Part shown: positions 49,295-57,783 of the stretch, in pieces
How the letters are laid out: every line of letters starts with the position of its first letter
How positions within the stretch are numbered: the stretch's first letter is position 1
Assembly (NCBI GenBank): GCA_951813625.1
Contig: CATOTS010000011.1
Location: 1 to 64,000 of the forward strand
Direction of reading: 5' to 3'
Source of the DNA: an uncultured Caldilineaceae bacterium
GTDB lineage: Bacteria > Chloroflexota > Anaerolineae > Caldilineales > Caldilineaceae
Length of the DNA stretch: 64,000 nt
The notes under the pieces: generated by a model
Seen by the model: only the letters and a program-made list of their open reading frames with translations
What the model was told of the DNA's origin: nothing
Databases searched by the model: none
Made by a program: the position numbers and the translations under genes

Positions 49295-50041
49295 CTATAG
49301 ATCGTAAATGGCGCGCAGGTTTTCACCGAGGATCAACGCCTCGTCCTGCGGTGAGAAGCCGGCGAGCCGGATGCCGTTGACGCCGTGCGCGGCGATGCCC
49401 GCGGGCGCGTTGGAACCGAAGACGATGCGGTCCGCGCCCAGTTCACCGCTCTCCACAATCTTTGAAATCGTGTACGGCTCGGCCGCGGCGATCAGGGTTG
49501 TGCCGAGGTAGATCTTCCCGTTCTCCTGTGCGGCCTGCACCGCCGACCCGACCCACTCGCGATAACCCATGTGGTCCATGATGATCGTCACCGCGGGATG
49601 GCGACTGGCCAGCCGGGCGATGTATTCGGGCGCGCAGCCGCTCAGATAGGAGCCGGAATGGATCGTCGCGGGGATGCCGAGGGAGCGGGCCAGGTCCATG
49701 ACCGGGTCGGCCGCTGGGCCGTCGAGACGGTAGCCGTGCCCGGCAGCCATCAGCTTTACGGTGCGTGCGCCGCGCTGCACGCACTGCTCCAGGTCCGCCA
49801 GCGCGTCGGGCCCCATCGTTGGGTTGACGAGGCAACCGGGCAGGATACGTGGCTCGCCCGCGGCCGCGGCGAGCACCGCGGCGTTGCCGGGCCGCGGGTC
49901 GGCCGGCACACCGGACTGAAAGACTACGCTCACGTCGATGCCGGCCGCGTCTGCGTTGGCGAGCAGCCCGGTCGGGCCGTAGGGCTTTCCGGCAAAGTCG
50001 TCCGGCATGTAGGATTCGAAATCGGCGACAAACTGGCTCAT
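49295..50041 (-). CDS. Amidohydrolase-2 family protein with altered metal site
   Basis: A 248-residue TIM-barrel protein of the amidohydrolase-2 (ACMSD/PTH-like) family: GPTGLLANADAAGIDVSVVFQ, IPATIHSGSYLSG, PAVTIIMDHMGY, RIVFGSNAP and ILGENLRAIYDL occur in the expected order. The N-terminal metal motif (HxH) is absent; the equivalent segment reads FVADFESYMPDD. The usual FGSDxP Asp is Asn. The His in IHSG and DHMG are kept. The protein may be metal-free, use a different chemistry, or be non-catalytic. It overlaps nothing and is convergent with dcd (24 bp). Confidence 0.75.
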   Translation of the reverse strand: MSQFVADFESYMPDDFAGKPYGPTGLLANADAAGIDVSVVFQSGVPADPRPGNAAVLAAAAGEPRILPGCLVNPTMGPDALADLEQCVQRGARTVKLMAAGHGYRLDGPAADPVMDLARSLGIPATIHSGSYLSGCAPEYIARLASRHPAVTIIMDHMGYREWVGSAVQAAQENGKIYLGTTLIAAAEPYTISKIVESGELGADRIVFGSNAPAGIAAHGVNGIRLAGFSPQDEALILGENLRAIYDL

Positions 50042-50145
50042 TACAGGCCTCCGGCGTGTTCGGTTGATGGATGCGCTGCCAGTCCCTCCATTTGCGCGCG
50101 TAGCCGCATAGCCTATCGGCGATCACTGCCGGCGTCAAGCAGGAC

Positions 50146-50154
50146 GATTCTTCG
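50146..50154. repeat. 9-bp target-site duplication of ISKra4 element
   Basis: GATTCTTCG here and again at 51609-51617 directly flank the element, the signature of a staggered insertion. The uninterrupted site lay in the intergenic space between the amidohydrolase and the D-2-hydroxyacid dehydrogenase genes. Confidence 0.85.
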
Positions 50155-51608
50155 GGGTGCATCCGAGATTTTTGCGAGAGGGAGGGAGTTGTAGACTAAA
50201 GGGAGGATAAACAAAGGGAAAGAGAGGGAGGTCAAGATGGGCAAGGAAAAGGCGAGGGCGAAGTTTTTGGGGAAGGCGGAAGCTGTATTTGAGCGGATGT
50301 GGTCGTGGGGAGCAGAGCACACGGAGGCTACGCTGGACGAGATGGCGGCGGAGTTGGTGCCGCAGCGTCAGGAGTTGATGGGGGAATTGCTGGGGGAATT
50401 AGTGCAGCAACATGGGGATGGGAGGTATGAAGAGGTGGTCTGTCTGGATTGTGGGGAGAAGATGAAGTCGAGTGGACGGCGGAGGCGGAAGGTGTTACAT
50501 GCCGAAGGGGAGGTGAAGATCGAGCGGGGCTATCACCGTTGTCCGGAATGTGGGCGAGGGATTTTTCCCCCTGGATCGAAGGCTCCAGCTGACGCGGCGT
50601 AGTTGGACGCCGGCGACGATTGCCCAAGCGCTGCGGATGAGCGTAGAGATACCCTCGTATGCGCGGGCTGCGGCCCAGTTTAGCGAGTTGACGCATGTTG
50701 GTCTGTCCACGAGTAGTCTGCAGGAGTTGGTCAAAGCGTATGGCGGGCAACTGGTGGAGCGCCAGGCGGAAGAAGCGCAGGCAACGATGGAGATGCCGAG
50801 TAAGGAGGGAGGGGAGGTCAGGCGTGAGATACCGGAGCCGCCGAGTGCGGCCATGAACATCTCGATGGATGGGGCGATGGTCAATATACGCGGCGAAGGT
50901 TGGAAAGAGGTGAAAACGGTAGCGGTGTCGGCGATACGGCATCTGAATGATAGGGTGACAGGCGAAGCAACCACCCTGTTAAGCGAGCATAGCTATCGGG
51001 CCGGGTTGTGGGATGCGAGCGAATTTTGTCAGCAGCAGTGGGCTGAAGCCTGTTGTCGGGGCGTGGAGAAGGCTGGCTATCTGAGCAGTGTCAACGACGG
51101 CGCAGCCTGGATCTGGAACATCGTGCGCATGTGTTATGGCAACTGTGTCGAAATCATCGACTGGTGGCACGCTGTCGAAAAGCTGTGGCTAATCGCCCAG
51201 CACCGGTTCGGCACGGAAACAGAGGAGGCGACAGCATGGGTCTCTGCGCAGAAACAACTCTTAATCGAGGGGAGCCTCCGCCAACTTGTGCGCAACATCC
51301 GCCTGCTTTACCCCAGAGGAAACACCCTGCCCGACGCTGTGCGCAACGCAACGCACTATCTCTTCCACAATCGCAGACGTATGCGTTACCGCCTCTTCCG
51401 CGAAGCAGGCTATCCCATCGGCAGCGGAACGGTCGAGTCAGCTTGCAAACTGGTCGTTCAACAACGTCTCAAACAGTCGGGCATGCGCTGGTCTCGACAC
51501 GGCGCTCAAGCTATGCTCGCACTACGGGCTACGCTCCTTAGTCAACCCTCCCACCGTTCACTCCCACTAATCGGACTCGCCTGAAATCCAAAAATCCTGG
51601 ATGCACCC
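50155..51608 (+). mobile_element. ISKra4-family insertion sequence, complete with both ends
   Basis: 1454 bp bounded by inverted termini (GGGTGCATCCGAGATTTTTG at the left; GGGTGCATCCAGGATTTTTG at the right when read on the other strand; two mismatches in 20) and a 9-bp direct repeat outside. It contains one transposase gene, currently frameshifted. The intact ends and perfect target duplication show a recent insertion that has not been rearranged. Confidence 0.92.
50237..51584 (+). pseudogene. ISKra4-family transposase, frameshifted
   Basis: The first frame encodes the N-terminal zinc-finger part (CLDCGEKM and the second pair CPECGRG, after residue about 75) and ends early at 50602. The second frame (from 50550) picks up the expected continuation FPLDRRLQLTRRSW, then the catalytic region with MNISMDGAMVNIRGEGWKE, IIDWWHAVEKLW and IGSGTVESACKLVVQQRLKQSGMRW. 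The change of frame (+1) falls at the run TTTTTCCCCCT near 50571-50581, so one extra C or loss of two would explain it. It may be a mutation or sequencing slip; programmed frameshifting on this run is possible but unproven. Confidence 0.85.
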
Positions 51609-51736
51609 GATTCTTCGCCGCCCGCGCGTTGCGCGAACGCGCGCAACCGTGCTATACAGGGCTGAACTATAAACCGAGCTCAACTCTAGACCGAGCTGAA
51701 CTTTGAACCGATGCCCCGACCCAGCGGAGCCGCCCC

Positions 51737-52729
51737 ATGACCAATCGACCATTTCCCGCGCGGGAAGAGCTGACGATATGCTTTGCGCACGTCGCCTATC
51801 GGCTGGAGTTGATCTTTGCCCGCCGGCAAACGGATTTACGCAATTTCCAGGTCTGGACGGCAGCGGACCTGACCGCGCGCCTGCCGGAGGCCGATGTGCT
51901 GGTGATCTCCGGCCTGTGGCAGAACGAGCTTCTCGACTGCGCGCCGCGTCTGCGTTTCGTCCAGTCAATCGGCGCCGGCATCGAGCAGTTCGACCTTGAC
52001 GCGCTGCGGCAGCGCGGTATCCGCCTGGCCACGGCCAGCGGCGTCAACAGCAACGCGGTCAGCGAACATGCGATGGCGCTGGTATTGGCCCTGGCGCGCC
52101 ACATCCACACCTGCCGCGACCGGCAGAATCGCCGCGAATGGCGCGGCATGATCGGCGACCTGTCGCTGCGCGAGGATGAACTGGGCGGCAAGACGCTGCT
52201 GATTGTCGGCCTGGGGAAGATTGGCGGCCGCCTGGCAAGGCTGGCGAAGGCTTTCGACATGCGCGTGCTGGCGACCAAACGCAACCCGGCCACCGCCGCC
52301 AGCGCTGTCGATGCCGCTGTCGATGCCGTCCACCCGCCGGAGGCGTTGCCGGCGCTGCTGCCGGAGGCCGACTTCGTGGCCATCACATGCCCCCTGACGC
52401 CGCAAACGGACAAGCTGATCGACGCCGCGGCCTTCGCCAATATGAAGGAGAGCGCCAATCTGATCAACGTCGCGCGCGGCGGCTGTGTCGACGAGCCCGC
52501 GCTCCTGGCTGCGCTCGAAACGGGCGCGATCGCAGGCGCCGGCATCGATCACTTCTGGGATGAGCCGCTGCCGCAGGATTCGCCCTTCTGGGCGCTCGAA
52601 AATCTCCTCATCACCCCGCACTCCGGCGGCGAAACGTGCATGTACGAAGAGAATTTGCTCGACATTCTGCTGGAAAATCTCGACCGGCTGTGGCGGGGTG
52701 AAACCGAACTCTTCAACCAGGTCGTGTAG
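51737..52729 (+). CDS. D-2-hydroxyacid dehydrogenase
   Basis: A 330-residue NAD(P)-dependent D-2-hydroxyacid dehydrogenase. The nucleotide-binding GLGKIGGRLARLAKAFDMRV, INVARGGCVDEPALL with the catalytic Arg, GAGIDHFWDEPLPQDSPFW with the Glu, and the catalytic His in LITPHSGG are all present. The N-terminal half has SIGAGIEQFDLDAL, usual for the phosphoglycerate dehydrogenase/hydroxypyruvate reductase group. There is no ACT domain, so it is not a standard SerA; the substrate is unknown. The adenosine-site residues do not tell NAD from NADP clearly. Confidence 0.9.
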   Translation: MTNRPFPAREELTICFAHVAYRLELIFARRQTDLRNFQVWTAADLTARLPEADVLVISGLWQNELLDCAPRLRFVQSIGAGIEQFDLDALRQRGIRLATASGVNSNAVSEHAMALVLALARHIHTCRDRQNRREWRGMIGDLSLREDELGGKTLLIVGLGKIGGRLARLAKAFDMRVLATKRNPATAASAVDAAVDAVHPPEALPALLPEADFVAITCPLTPQTDKLIDAAAFANMKESANLINVARGGCVDEPALLAALETGAIAGAGIDHFWDEPLPQDSPFWALENLLITPHSGGETCMYEENLLDILLENLDRLWRGETELFNQVV

Positions 52730-52979
52730 CCGCTGAAAGCGCTTCCAGGCCCATAGCCGGGGTGCAGCCCGCTTTTGGGGTGGGAATCGTTTGGCGCGGG
52801 ATTCATGCCAGCGGTGGCTGAAATTGTTTACCGGCTTTTGGGAGAGGCGCAGGGCAGGCGCAGGGCAGGGACGGGGCCTGCCCCTACCGCGGCCGCGGCG
52901 TTCGCTGATTTGGGGGAGACGCGATGGGCCGCAGGTAGCACAGGGCTGCATTGACCCAACACCCGGCGGGGGGCGTACA

Positions 52980-53041
52980 TCAGGGGGGCGTTGCGGGGGG
53001 AGTCCCCCCGCACAAGGGAGGGCCGAAGGCCCGACCGTCCA
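52980..53041. repeat. MITE-like element, core fragment
   Basis: Only the hairpin core is kept: the GGGGGGCGTTGCGGGGGGAG segment, its complement, and GGGCCGAAGGCCC, as in the full copies. No terminal repeats are recognisable. The rest of 52730-53265 shows no convincing gene; the core hairpins may terminate transcription of the dehydrogenase. Confidence 0.6.
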
Positions 53042-53265
53042 GAACTGCAGTTGCCAGTTGCCAGGAACTGCCGGGAGTGGTGGACAGTGGACTGGCCATG
53101 ACTCCATTGCTACCCGAGGTATAGGAATTTGTGCTTCAATTTTGGACTGCACCCCATAACCGACCCAAATTGAATCGTCAGCCAAAGGGTTGGTAGAATG
53201 TCAGGCATGTCAGGCGGCATTGCGCGACACTGGGAGCATACACGCACGCCCGAGCAGGAGAGTCG

Positions 53266-55278
53266 ATGACCACGCATCCGCAGGATGCTCCAAAGGGACG
53301 CCAAAGCAGCGGCATTTTGATACGTATATGCGCCGTCGCCGCTGTGCTGCTCGGTGCGCTGCTGATAGTCCCCATCCCTGCCGCCTCGGCGCAGGAAAAA
53401 TCGCTGGTCTGGGAACGATTCGATGTGGATATCGTCGTCCGGCCTGACGGCGCCTTCGACGTGAAAGAGCGCCAGACGATTCGCTTTACGCGCGGAACGT
53501 TCACGTTCGGCTTTCGTGAAATCCCCAGGGACAGGCTCCGTTCTATCAGCGACTGGTCCTTGACCGACGGCAGCGGCAACAGCTACCGCCTGGCAACCGC
53601 AGGCAGGGAGCCGTTCACTTTCACCGTCACTGAGCAGGGCTCGCGCTATGTCATCTACTGGTTCTTCCCTCCTGTTGCCGGCCGCAGCGAGACTTATACC
53701 ATTGCCTATGCCGTGCACGGCGGCTTGCGCTACTACGAGGACGGCGACCAACTCTGGTGGCAGGCGATCTATGGGGAGCGCACCTTTCCGGTGCGGGGAG
53801 GGCGCGTGCATCTGTCGGCGCCGGCCCCGATTCAGGAGTGGGCTGCCTATGTCAAACAGGGAGACAGGGCCTGGGAGGACGCATTGGGGATGGCCATGGC
53901 GTCGCTCGCGGAGAATGAACGGGAGGTAACGTACGAGTTCGACCGCACACTCGCGGCGGGTGAGGCGTTTGAGGTGCGTGTCGAGTTTGCGCCCGGCGTG
54001 GTGGCCGGAGAGGCGCAACCCTGGCAAGCCGGCGCCGACGCCGAGGCGGAGGCAGCCGCGGCAGCCGCACGCTTTCGGGCGCGCGTGGGCCCGCTCCTCA
54101 CGCTGACGTTTGGCGCGTTTGGCATCCTCCTCATATTGGGTGGACCGGCAGCGCTCTATCTGCTCTGGTACCGTTTGGGCCGCGACAAACCGGTCCAGAT
54201 GGTCGCCGAATACCTGCCGGAGCCGCCCGACAACATCTCACCGGGCCTGGTCGGCACGCTGCTGGACGAGCAGGCCGACATGGAGGACATCGTCGCAACG
54301 CTGGTGGACCTGGCGCAGCGCAAGGTCATCAGCATCACCGAGGAGAAGACCGGCAGCCTCTTGACCGCGCGCGACTTCATCTATCGCTACGAAAATCACG
54401 ATCTGCCCGTGTCCGATTTCGAGACGCGACTACTGGTCAGCCTCTTCGGCCACAAGAGTGAGGTCAGGCTGTCGCAAATAAGGGACAAGTTTCACAGCAA
54501 GCTGCCCGGCCTGAAAAAGGCGCTCTACCAGGAAGCGACTGCGCAGGACTATTTTGCCCGCAGCCCCGAGACGGTGCGCAACCAGTACGGCTGCCTTGGC
54601 GTGGGCCTGCTGGCGCTGGCGGCGGCGGTGGGCATAGGACTGACGGCGCTCTTCGGCCACCTGACCGGCGCGGCCGCGCTGCCGGGCGTGGGGCTGGCGG
54701 TGACCGCGCTCGGCTGCCTGCTGCTGGCGCGTTTCATGCCCCGCAAGACCGACAAGGGCGCCGAGACTGCGGCGCGCTGGCAGGCGTTCAAACGCTATCT
54801 GCGCGATATCGATCGCTACAGCGACCTGGAGGAACAGAAGGAGCTGTGGGACCGCTGGCTGCCCTACGCGATCGCCTTTGGCATTGATTCGCACTACATT
54901 GGCAAGTTTGCCGCGGTTGACGCGCCCGCGCCCGGCTGGTACATCCCACATCCAACCATGTACGGCCCGTACCGGCGCTGGTATTACGGGCCGGGTCCTG
55001 CCGGCCCCGCATCCAGCAGCGGACGACCCGATTTCGACGGACGCGGCGCCGGCGGCGGCGTTGGCGGCGGTCTGGGCGATGCCAGCCGCGGCCTGGGCAG
55101 CGGGCTGTCGGGGATGAGCGCAGGGCTGGGTGCGTTGCTCACCAGCACCAGCACTGCAATGGTCAGCCGGCCCAGCAGCACCAGTTCGGGCGGCGGCGGA
55201 TGGGGCGGCGGCGGGTTCTCCGGCGGCGGCGGCTTCGGCGGGGGCGGCGGTGGTGGCGGGGGCGGCGGCTTCGGTTAA
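53266..55278 (+). CDS. DUF2207 membrane protein with Gly-rich tail
   Basis: A 670-residue protein with a signal peptide (about 20-42, cleaved near AASAQ), an extracytoplasmic DUF2207 domain (about 45-260: DVDIVVRPDGAFDVKERQTI, ERTFPVRGGRVHL), a membrane segment at about 275-297, a cytoplasmic winged-helix-like part (LVGTLLDEQADMEDIVATLVDLAQRKVI), two more membrane segments at about 441-461 and 467-490, and a long C-terminal tail ending in almost pure glycine. This matches the DUF2207 family architecture; biochemical function is unknown. ATG 53266 has an AGGAGAG site. First gene of a four-gene operon with zinc-ribbon and SPFH partners. Confidence 0.9.
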   Translation: MTTHPQDAPKGRQSSGILIRICAVAAVLLGALLIVPIPAASAQEKSLVWERFDVDIVVRPDGAFDVKERQTIRFTRGTFTFGFREIPRDRLRSISDWSLTDGSGNSYRLATAGREPFTFTVTEQGSRYVIYWFFPPVAGRSETYTIAYAVHGGLRYYEDGDQLWWQAIYGERTFPVRGGRVHLSAPAPIQEWAAYVKQGDRAWEDALGMAMASLAENEREVTYEFDRTLAAGEAFEVRVEFAPGVVAGEAQPWQAGADAEAEAAAAAARFRARVGPLLTLTFGAFGILLILGGPAALYLLWYRLGRDKPVQMVAEYLPEPPDNISPGLVGTLLDEQADMEDIVATLVDLAQRKVISITEEKTGSLLTARDFIYRYENHDLPVSDFETRLLVSLFGHKSEVRLSQIRDKFHSKLPGLKKALYQEATAQDYFARSPETVRNQYGCLGVGLLALAAAVGIGLTALFGHLTGAAALPGVGLAVTALGCLLLARFMPRKTDKGAETAARWQAFKRYLRDIDRYSDLEEQKELWDRWLPYAIAFGIDSHYIGKFAAVDAPAPGWYIPHPTMYGPYRRWYYGPGPAGPASSSGRPDFDGRGAGGGVGGGLGDASRGLGSGLSGMSAGLGALLTSTSTAMVSRPSSTSSGGGGWGGGGFSGGGGFGGGGGGGGGGGFG

Positions 55279-55292
55279 CTGATCAAGGAGGA

Positions 55293-55838
55293 GAGATGCG
55301 GGGCGGGGGGAAAACGGTCGGCCTGGCGATGATGGGGATAACGGTGGTCCTTTTCGCCGGCTGGACGGCCGCGGTCGCGGCCTCGGGCACGACCACCGGC
55401 GGGCTGGTATTGGGCTTGTTCCTGGCGTTGGTCGTGTGCGCGCCGCTGCTGGGCATCGGCTACTATCTGTGGCGCAAGGGGCAACAGGAGGTAGGCGAGT
55501 TTGCCCAGGTTGCGCAGGAGCGGAAGATCCTGAACATGGTGCTGACCCAGGGCCAGGTGAGCGTGCAGGAACTCATCGTCGAGCTGCAGCAGCCGCGCGC
55601 GAACGTGGAGGAGATGATCCGCAGCCTGGTGGGCAAGCAGCTCTTCAGCGGCGCCATCGACTGGGAAAAGGGGATGCTCTACAGCGTCGACAGCCAGAAA
55701 CTGACCGATGGACGCAACTGTCCCAACTGCGGCGGCGAAGTCGAACTCGCCGGCAAAGGCCTGGTCCAATGCCCCTGGTGCGGCAGCGAAGTCTTCCTGA
55801 CGCAGCGGGCTGCAACGCGGGCGGCAGAGTCGACGTAA
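55293..55838 (+). CDS. Membrane protein with winged-helix-like domain and zinc ribbon
   Basis: A 181-residue protein: two membrane segments (about 8-29 and 35-59), a roughly 65-residue helical domain (ILNMVLTQGQVSVQELIVEL, resembling PCI/winged-helix domains), and a C-terminal zinc ribbon with Cys142, Cys145, Cys159 and Cys162 (CPNC and CPWC). I cannot name the family. The start follows the DUF2207 stop by 14 bp with an AAGGAGGAG site. The cytoplasmic helix-zinc-ribbon tail suggests docking to another protein or nucleic acid near the membrane. Confidence 0.8.
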   Translation, partial: EMRGGGKTVGLAMMGITVVLFAGWTAAVAASGTTTGGLVLGLFLALVVCAPLLGIGYYLWRKGQQEVGEFAQVAQERKILNMVLTQGQVSVQELIVELQQPRANVEEMIRSLVGKQLFSGAIDWEKGMLYSVDSQKLTDGRNCPNCGGEVELAGKGLVQCPWCGSEVFLTQRAATRAAEST

Positions 55839-55875
55839 TGCACGATAACGTGCCAGTACAATAGAGAGGTCTGAA

Positions 55876-56457
55876 ATGACGGATTCCTTTGTAGACAGGG
55901 CGGAAGCGAGCATGGGCGCGATCGAGCGGGTGCTCAAAGGGCTGCCGCTTGTGCGCGAATACAACGACAAGGAGCTGCGCCGCGAGGCAGACCGGCGCCT
56001 GCGTCAACTGCTCGCTGCTGAGTTGGAGCAGGAGAAGCAGCGGCTGTACGTGCTGCAGAAGCAGCTGTTGCGCGGCGGCGGGCTGGCCTGGATGGACGAC
56101 GCAGACGGTGCAATCCAGCGCCTGCAGACGCTCATCGACCGCATCAAGACCGCCAGCTACGGTTATGCCGGACTGTTTGCGGCGGTGAAGATCGAGGGGG
56201 AGCAGCTGGACGCGCTGCATCGCTTCGACTTGGCGCTGGCGGAGCGCGCCCGCGAGATCAACGAAGGGATCGGCCAGATGGAGGCCGCCGCCGCGAGCCG
56301 CGACGCGCTCGGCCCGGCGATCGAAGCCGTCAACGCGACGGTGACCGAGCTCCACCGGCTTTTTGACAAGCGCGGCCAGGCGATTGTCGATCCCGCTCAT
56401 CTTGCCGGCGCGCCGCTGCTGGGAACGACAGACGCCGTCGTCGAGGACGAAGAATAA
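55876..56457 (+). CDS. Uncharacterised coiled-coil protein of the SPFH operon
   Basis: A 193-residue soluble protein, almost wholly helical and charged (KELRREADRRLRQLLAAELEQ, LEQEKQRLYVLQKQLL), with no cysteines or membrane segments and an acidic tail (VVEDEE). It is not recognised as a named family. It sits between the zinc-ribbon and SPFH genes, 37 bp and 18 bp away, so it is almost certainly co-expressed. A coiled-coil partner that binds to the SPFH oligomer is a reasonable inference. Confidence 0.75.
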   Translation: MTDSFVDRAEASMGAIERVLKGLPLVREYNDKELRREADRRLRQLLAAELEQEKQRLYVLQKQLLRGGGLAWMDDADGAIQRLQTLIDRIKTASYGYAGLFAAVKIEGEQLDALHRFDLALAERAREINEGIGQMEAAAASRDALGPAIEAVNATVTELHRLFDKRGQAIVDPAHLAGAPLLGTTDAVVEDEE

Positions 56458-56475
56458 CCGTAAAGGGGAAGCGCA

Positions 56476-57561
56476 ATGCCGAGAATCATTGATGTCATCG
56501 AGGCGGCCGACCAGGGGGCGCAGGAGTTGGTCGTGCGCGTGCCGGAGGTCGGTTCGGGTGATTTCCGCCTGGGCAGCCAGGCAATCGTGCGCGAAAGCCA
56601 GCGAGCGGTCTTCTACCGCGACGGCAAATCGCTCGATCTGTTCGAGCCGGGGCGCCACACGATCACAACGTTCAACCTGCCGGTCCTGTCCGGTCTGCTG
56701 CGCATGGCCACCGGCGGCGAGGACATCTTCACCGCCGAGGTGTTCTTCGTCAACATGCGCGAGTTCACCGACCTGAAATGGGGCACACCGGAGCCGATCA
56801 CGCTGCGCGATACTGATTTCGGGATGGTGCGCCTGCGCGGCTTCGGCCACTACACGATGCAGATCGCCGACCCCAAGCGTTTTGTCGACCAGTTCGTGGG
56901 CACACAGGGGATGTACCGCACGGCGCAGATCAACGACTTCCTGCGCAGCGCGATCATCAGCCGTATGACCGACATGTGGGGCGAGAACATGACCAGCATT
57001 CTCGACCTGCCGCGGCTGTTCGACGAGCTGAGCGCGGCGATGCGCGCGACGCTGCAGGACGATTTCGCGGCGATGGGGCTGGCGCTTAAGCAGTTCCGCA
57101 TCGTCTCGATCAGCCCGACCGAGGAGACGGCCAAGGCGATCGACGAGCGTGCCAGCATGGGCGCGATCGGCGACATGGCCGCCTACATGCAGTTCAAGAC
57201 GGCGCGGGCACTGGGCGACGCGGCGCAGCAGCCGGGCGGCGGCGGTACCGGCGAAGGCCTTGGGCTGGGCGCGGGCATCGGCCTTGGCGCCGGAATGGCC
57301 GGAATGATCACCAACGCGATGCAGGGCGCGGGCCAGGCCGCCGGCGGCGCGCCGCAGCAGCCCGTCCCCCCGCAGACGCCCGTTCCCCCGCAGCCGCCTG
57401 CGGCTCCGGCCGTGATGACGCTGGAGCAGGCCGCCGGCTATTTGCAGGTCTCGCCGGCAGACATACAGGCGCTGATAGACGACGGGTCGCTGCAGGCGCG
57501 CCGCATCGGGAGCCAGTATCGGATTGCGAGGAAGGCGATTGATGAATTCTTAGGGGGGTAA
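56476..57561 (+). CDS. SPFH-domain protein with C-terminal helix-turn-helix
   Basis: A 361-residue protein related to the YdjI/virion-core-like SPFH group. Residues about 1-245 form the SPFH/Band 7 region (QAIVRESQRAVFYRDGKSLD, FEPGRHTITTFNLP, ERASMGAIGDMAAYMQF). A Gly/Ala-rich stretch of about 250-290 and a Pro/Gln-rich linker follow. The end (about 314-361) is MTLEQAAGYLQVSPADIQAL with a basic QARRIGSQYRI wing, a clear MerR/excisionase-type helix-turn-helix. In most relatives this end is a zinc ribbon. Last gene of the operon, followed by a strong terminator. SPFH proteins form membrane-bound scaffolds; DNA contact through the HTH is inference, since this fold also serves as a protein-binding module. 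Confidence 0.88.
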   Translation: MPRIIDVIEAADQGAQELVVRVPEVGSGDFRLGSQAIVRESQRAVFYRDGKSLDLFEPGRHTITTFNLPVLSGLLRMATGGEDIFTAEVFFVNMREFTDLKWGTPEPITLRDTDFGMVRLRGFGHYTMQIADPKRFVDQFVGTQGMYRTAQINDFLRSAIISRMTDMWGENMTSILDLPRLFDELSAAMRATLQDDFAAMGLALKQFRIVSISPTEETAKAIDERASMGAIGDMAAYMQFKTARALGDAAQQPGGGGTGEGLGLGAGIGLGAGMAGMITNAMQGAGQAAGGAPQQPVPPQTPVPPQPPAAPAVMTLEQAAGYLQVSPADIQALIDDGSLQARRIGSQYRIARKAIDEFLGG

Positions 57562-57634
57562 GGGGAACGGGAGAGCAATTCCCGTGGGGATTGTTGAGCC
57601 CCTTCTGAATTAGGCAGGTTTGCTATTTGGCCGG

Positions 57635-57660
57635 AAAGCAGAGCGCGCGCTCTGCTTTTT
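57635..57660 (+). terminator. Strong intrinsic terminator of the SPFH operon
   Basis: AAAGCAGAGCG pairs with CGCTCTGCTTT around a one-base centre and is followed by TTTTTG. Located 74 bp after the SPFH stop codon. The rest of 57562-57783 has no gene. Confidence 0.85.
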
Positions 57661-57783
57661 GTTGCCTAAAGTGTTTCCCAAATGAAACCAAGAGCACTCA
57701 CCAAATGTGGGCGTCGGCAGGCACATACGCGATTTCGCTGTGCAGCCTTTTTTCAAAGTCGTAGGTTTGGACAGACATCCATA

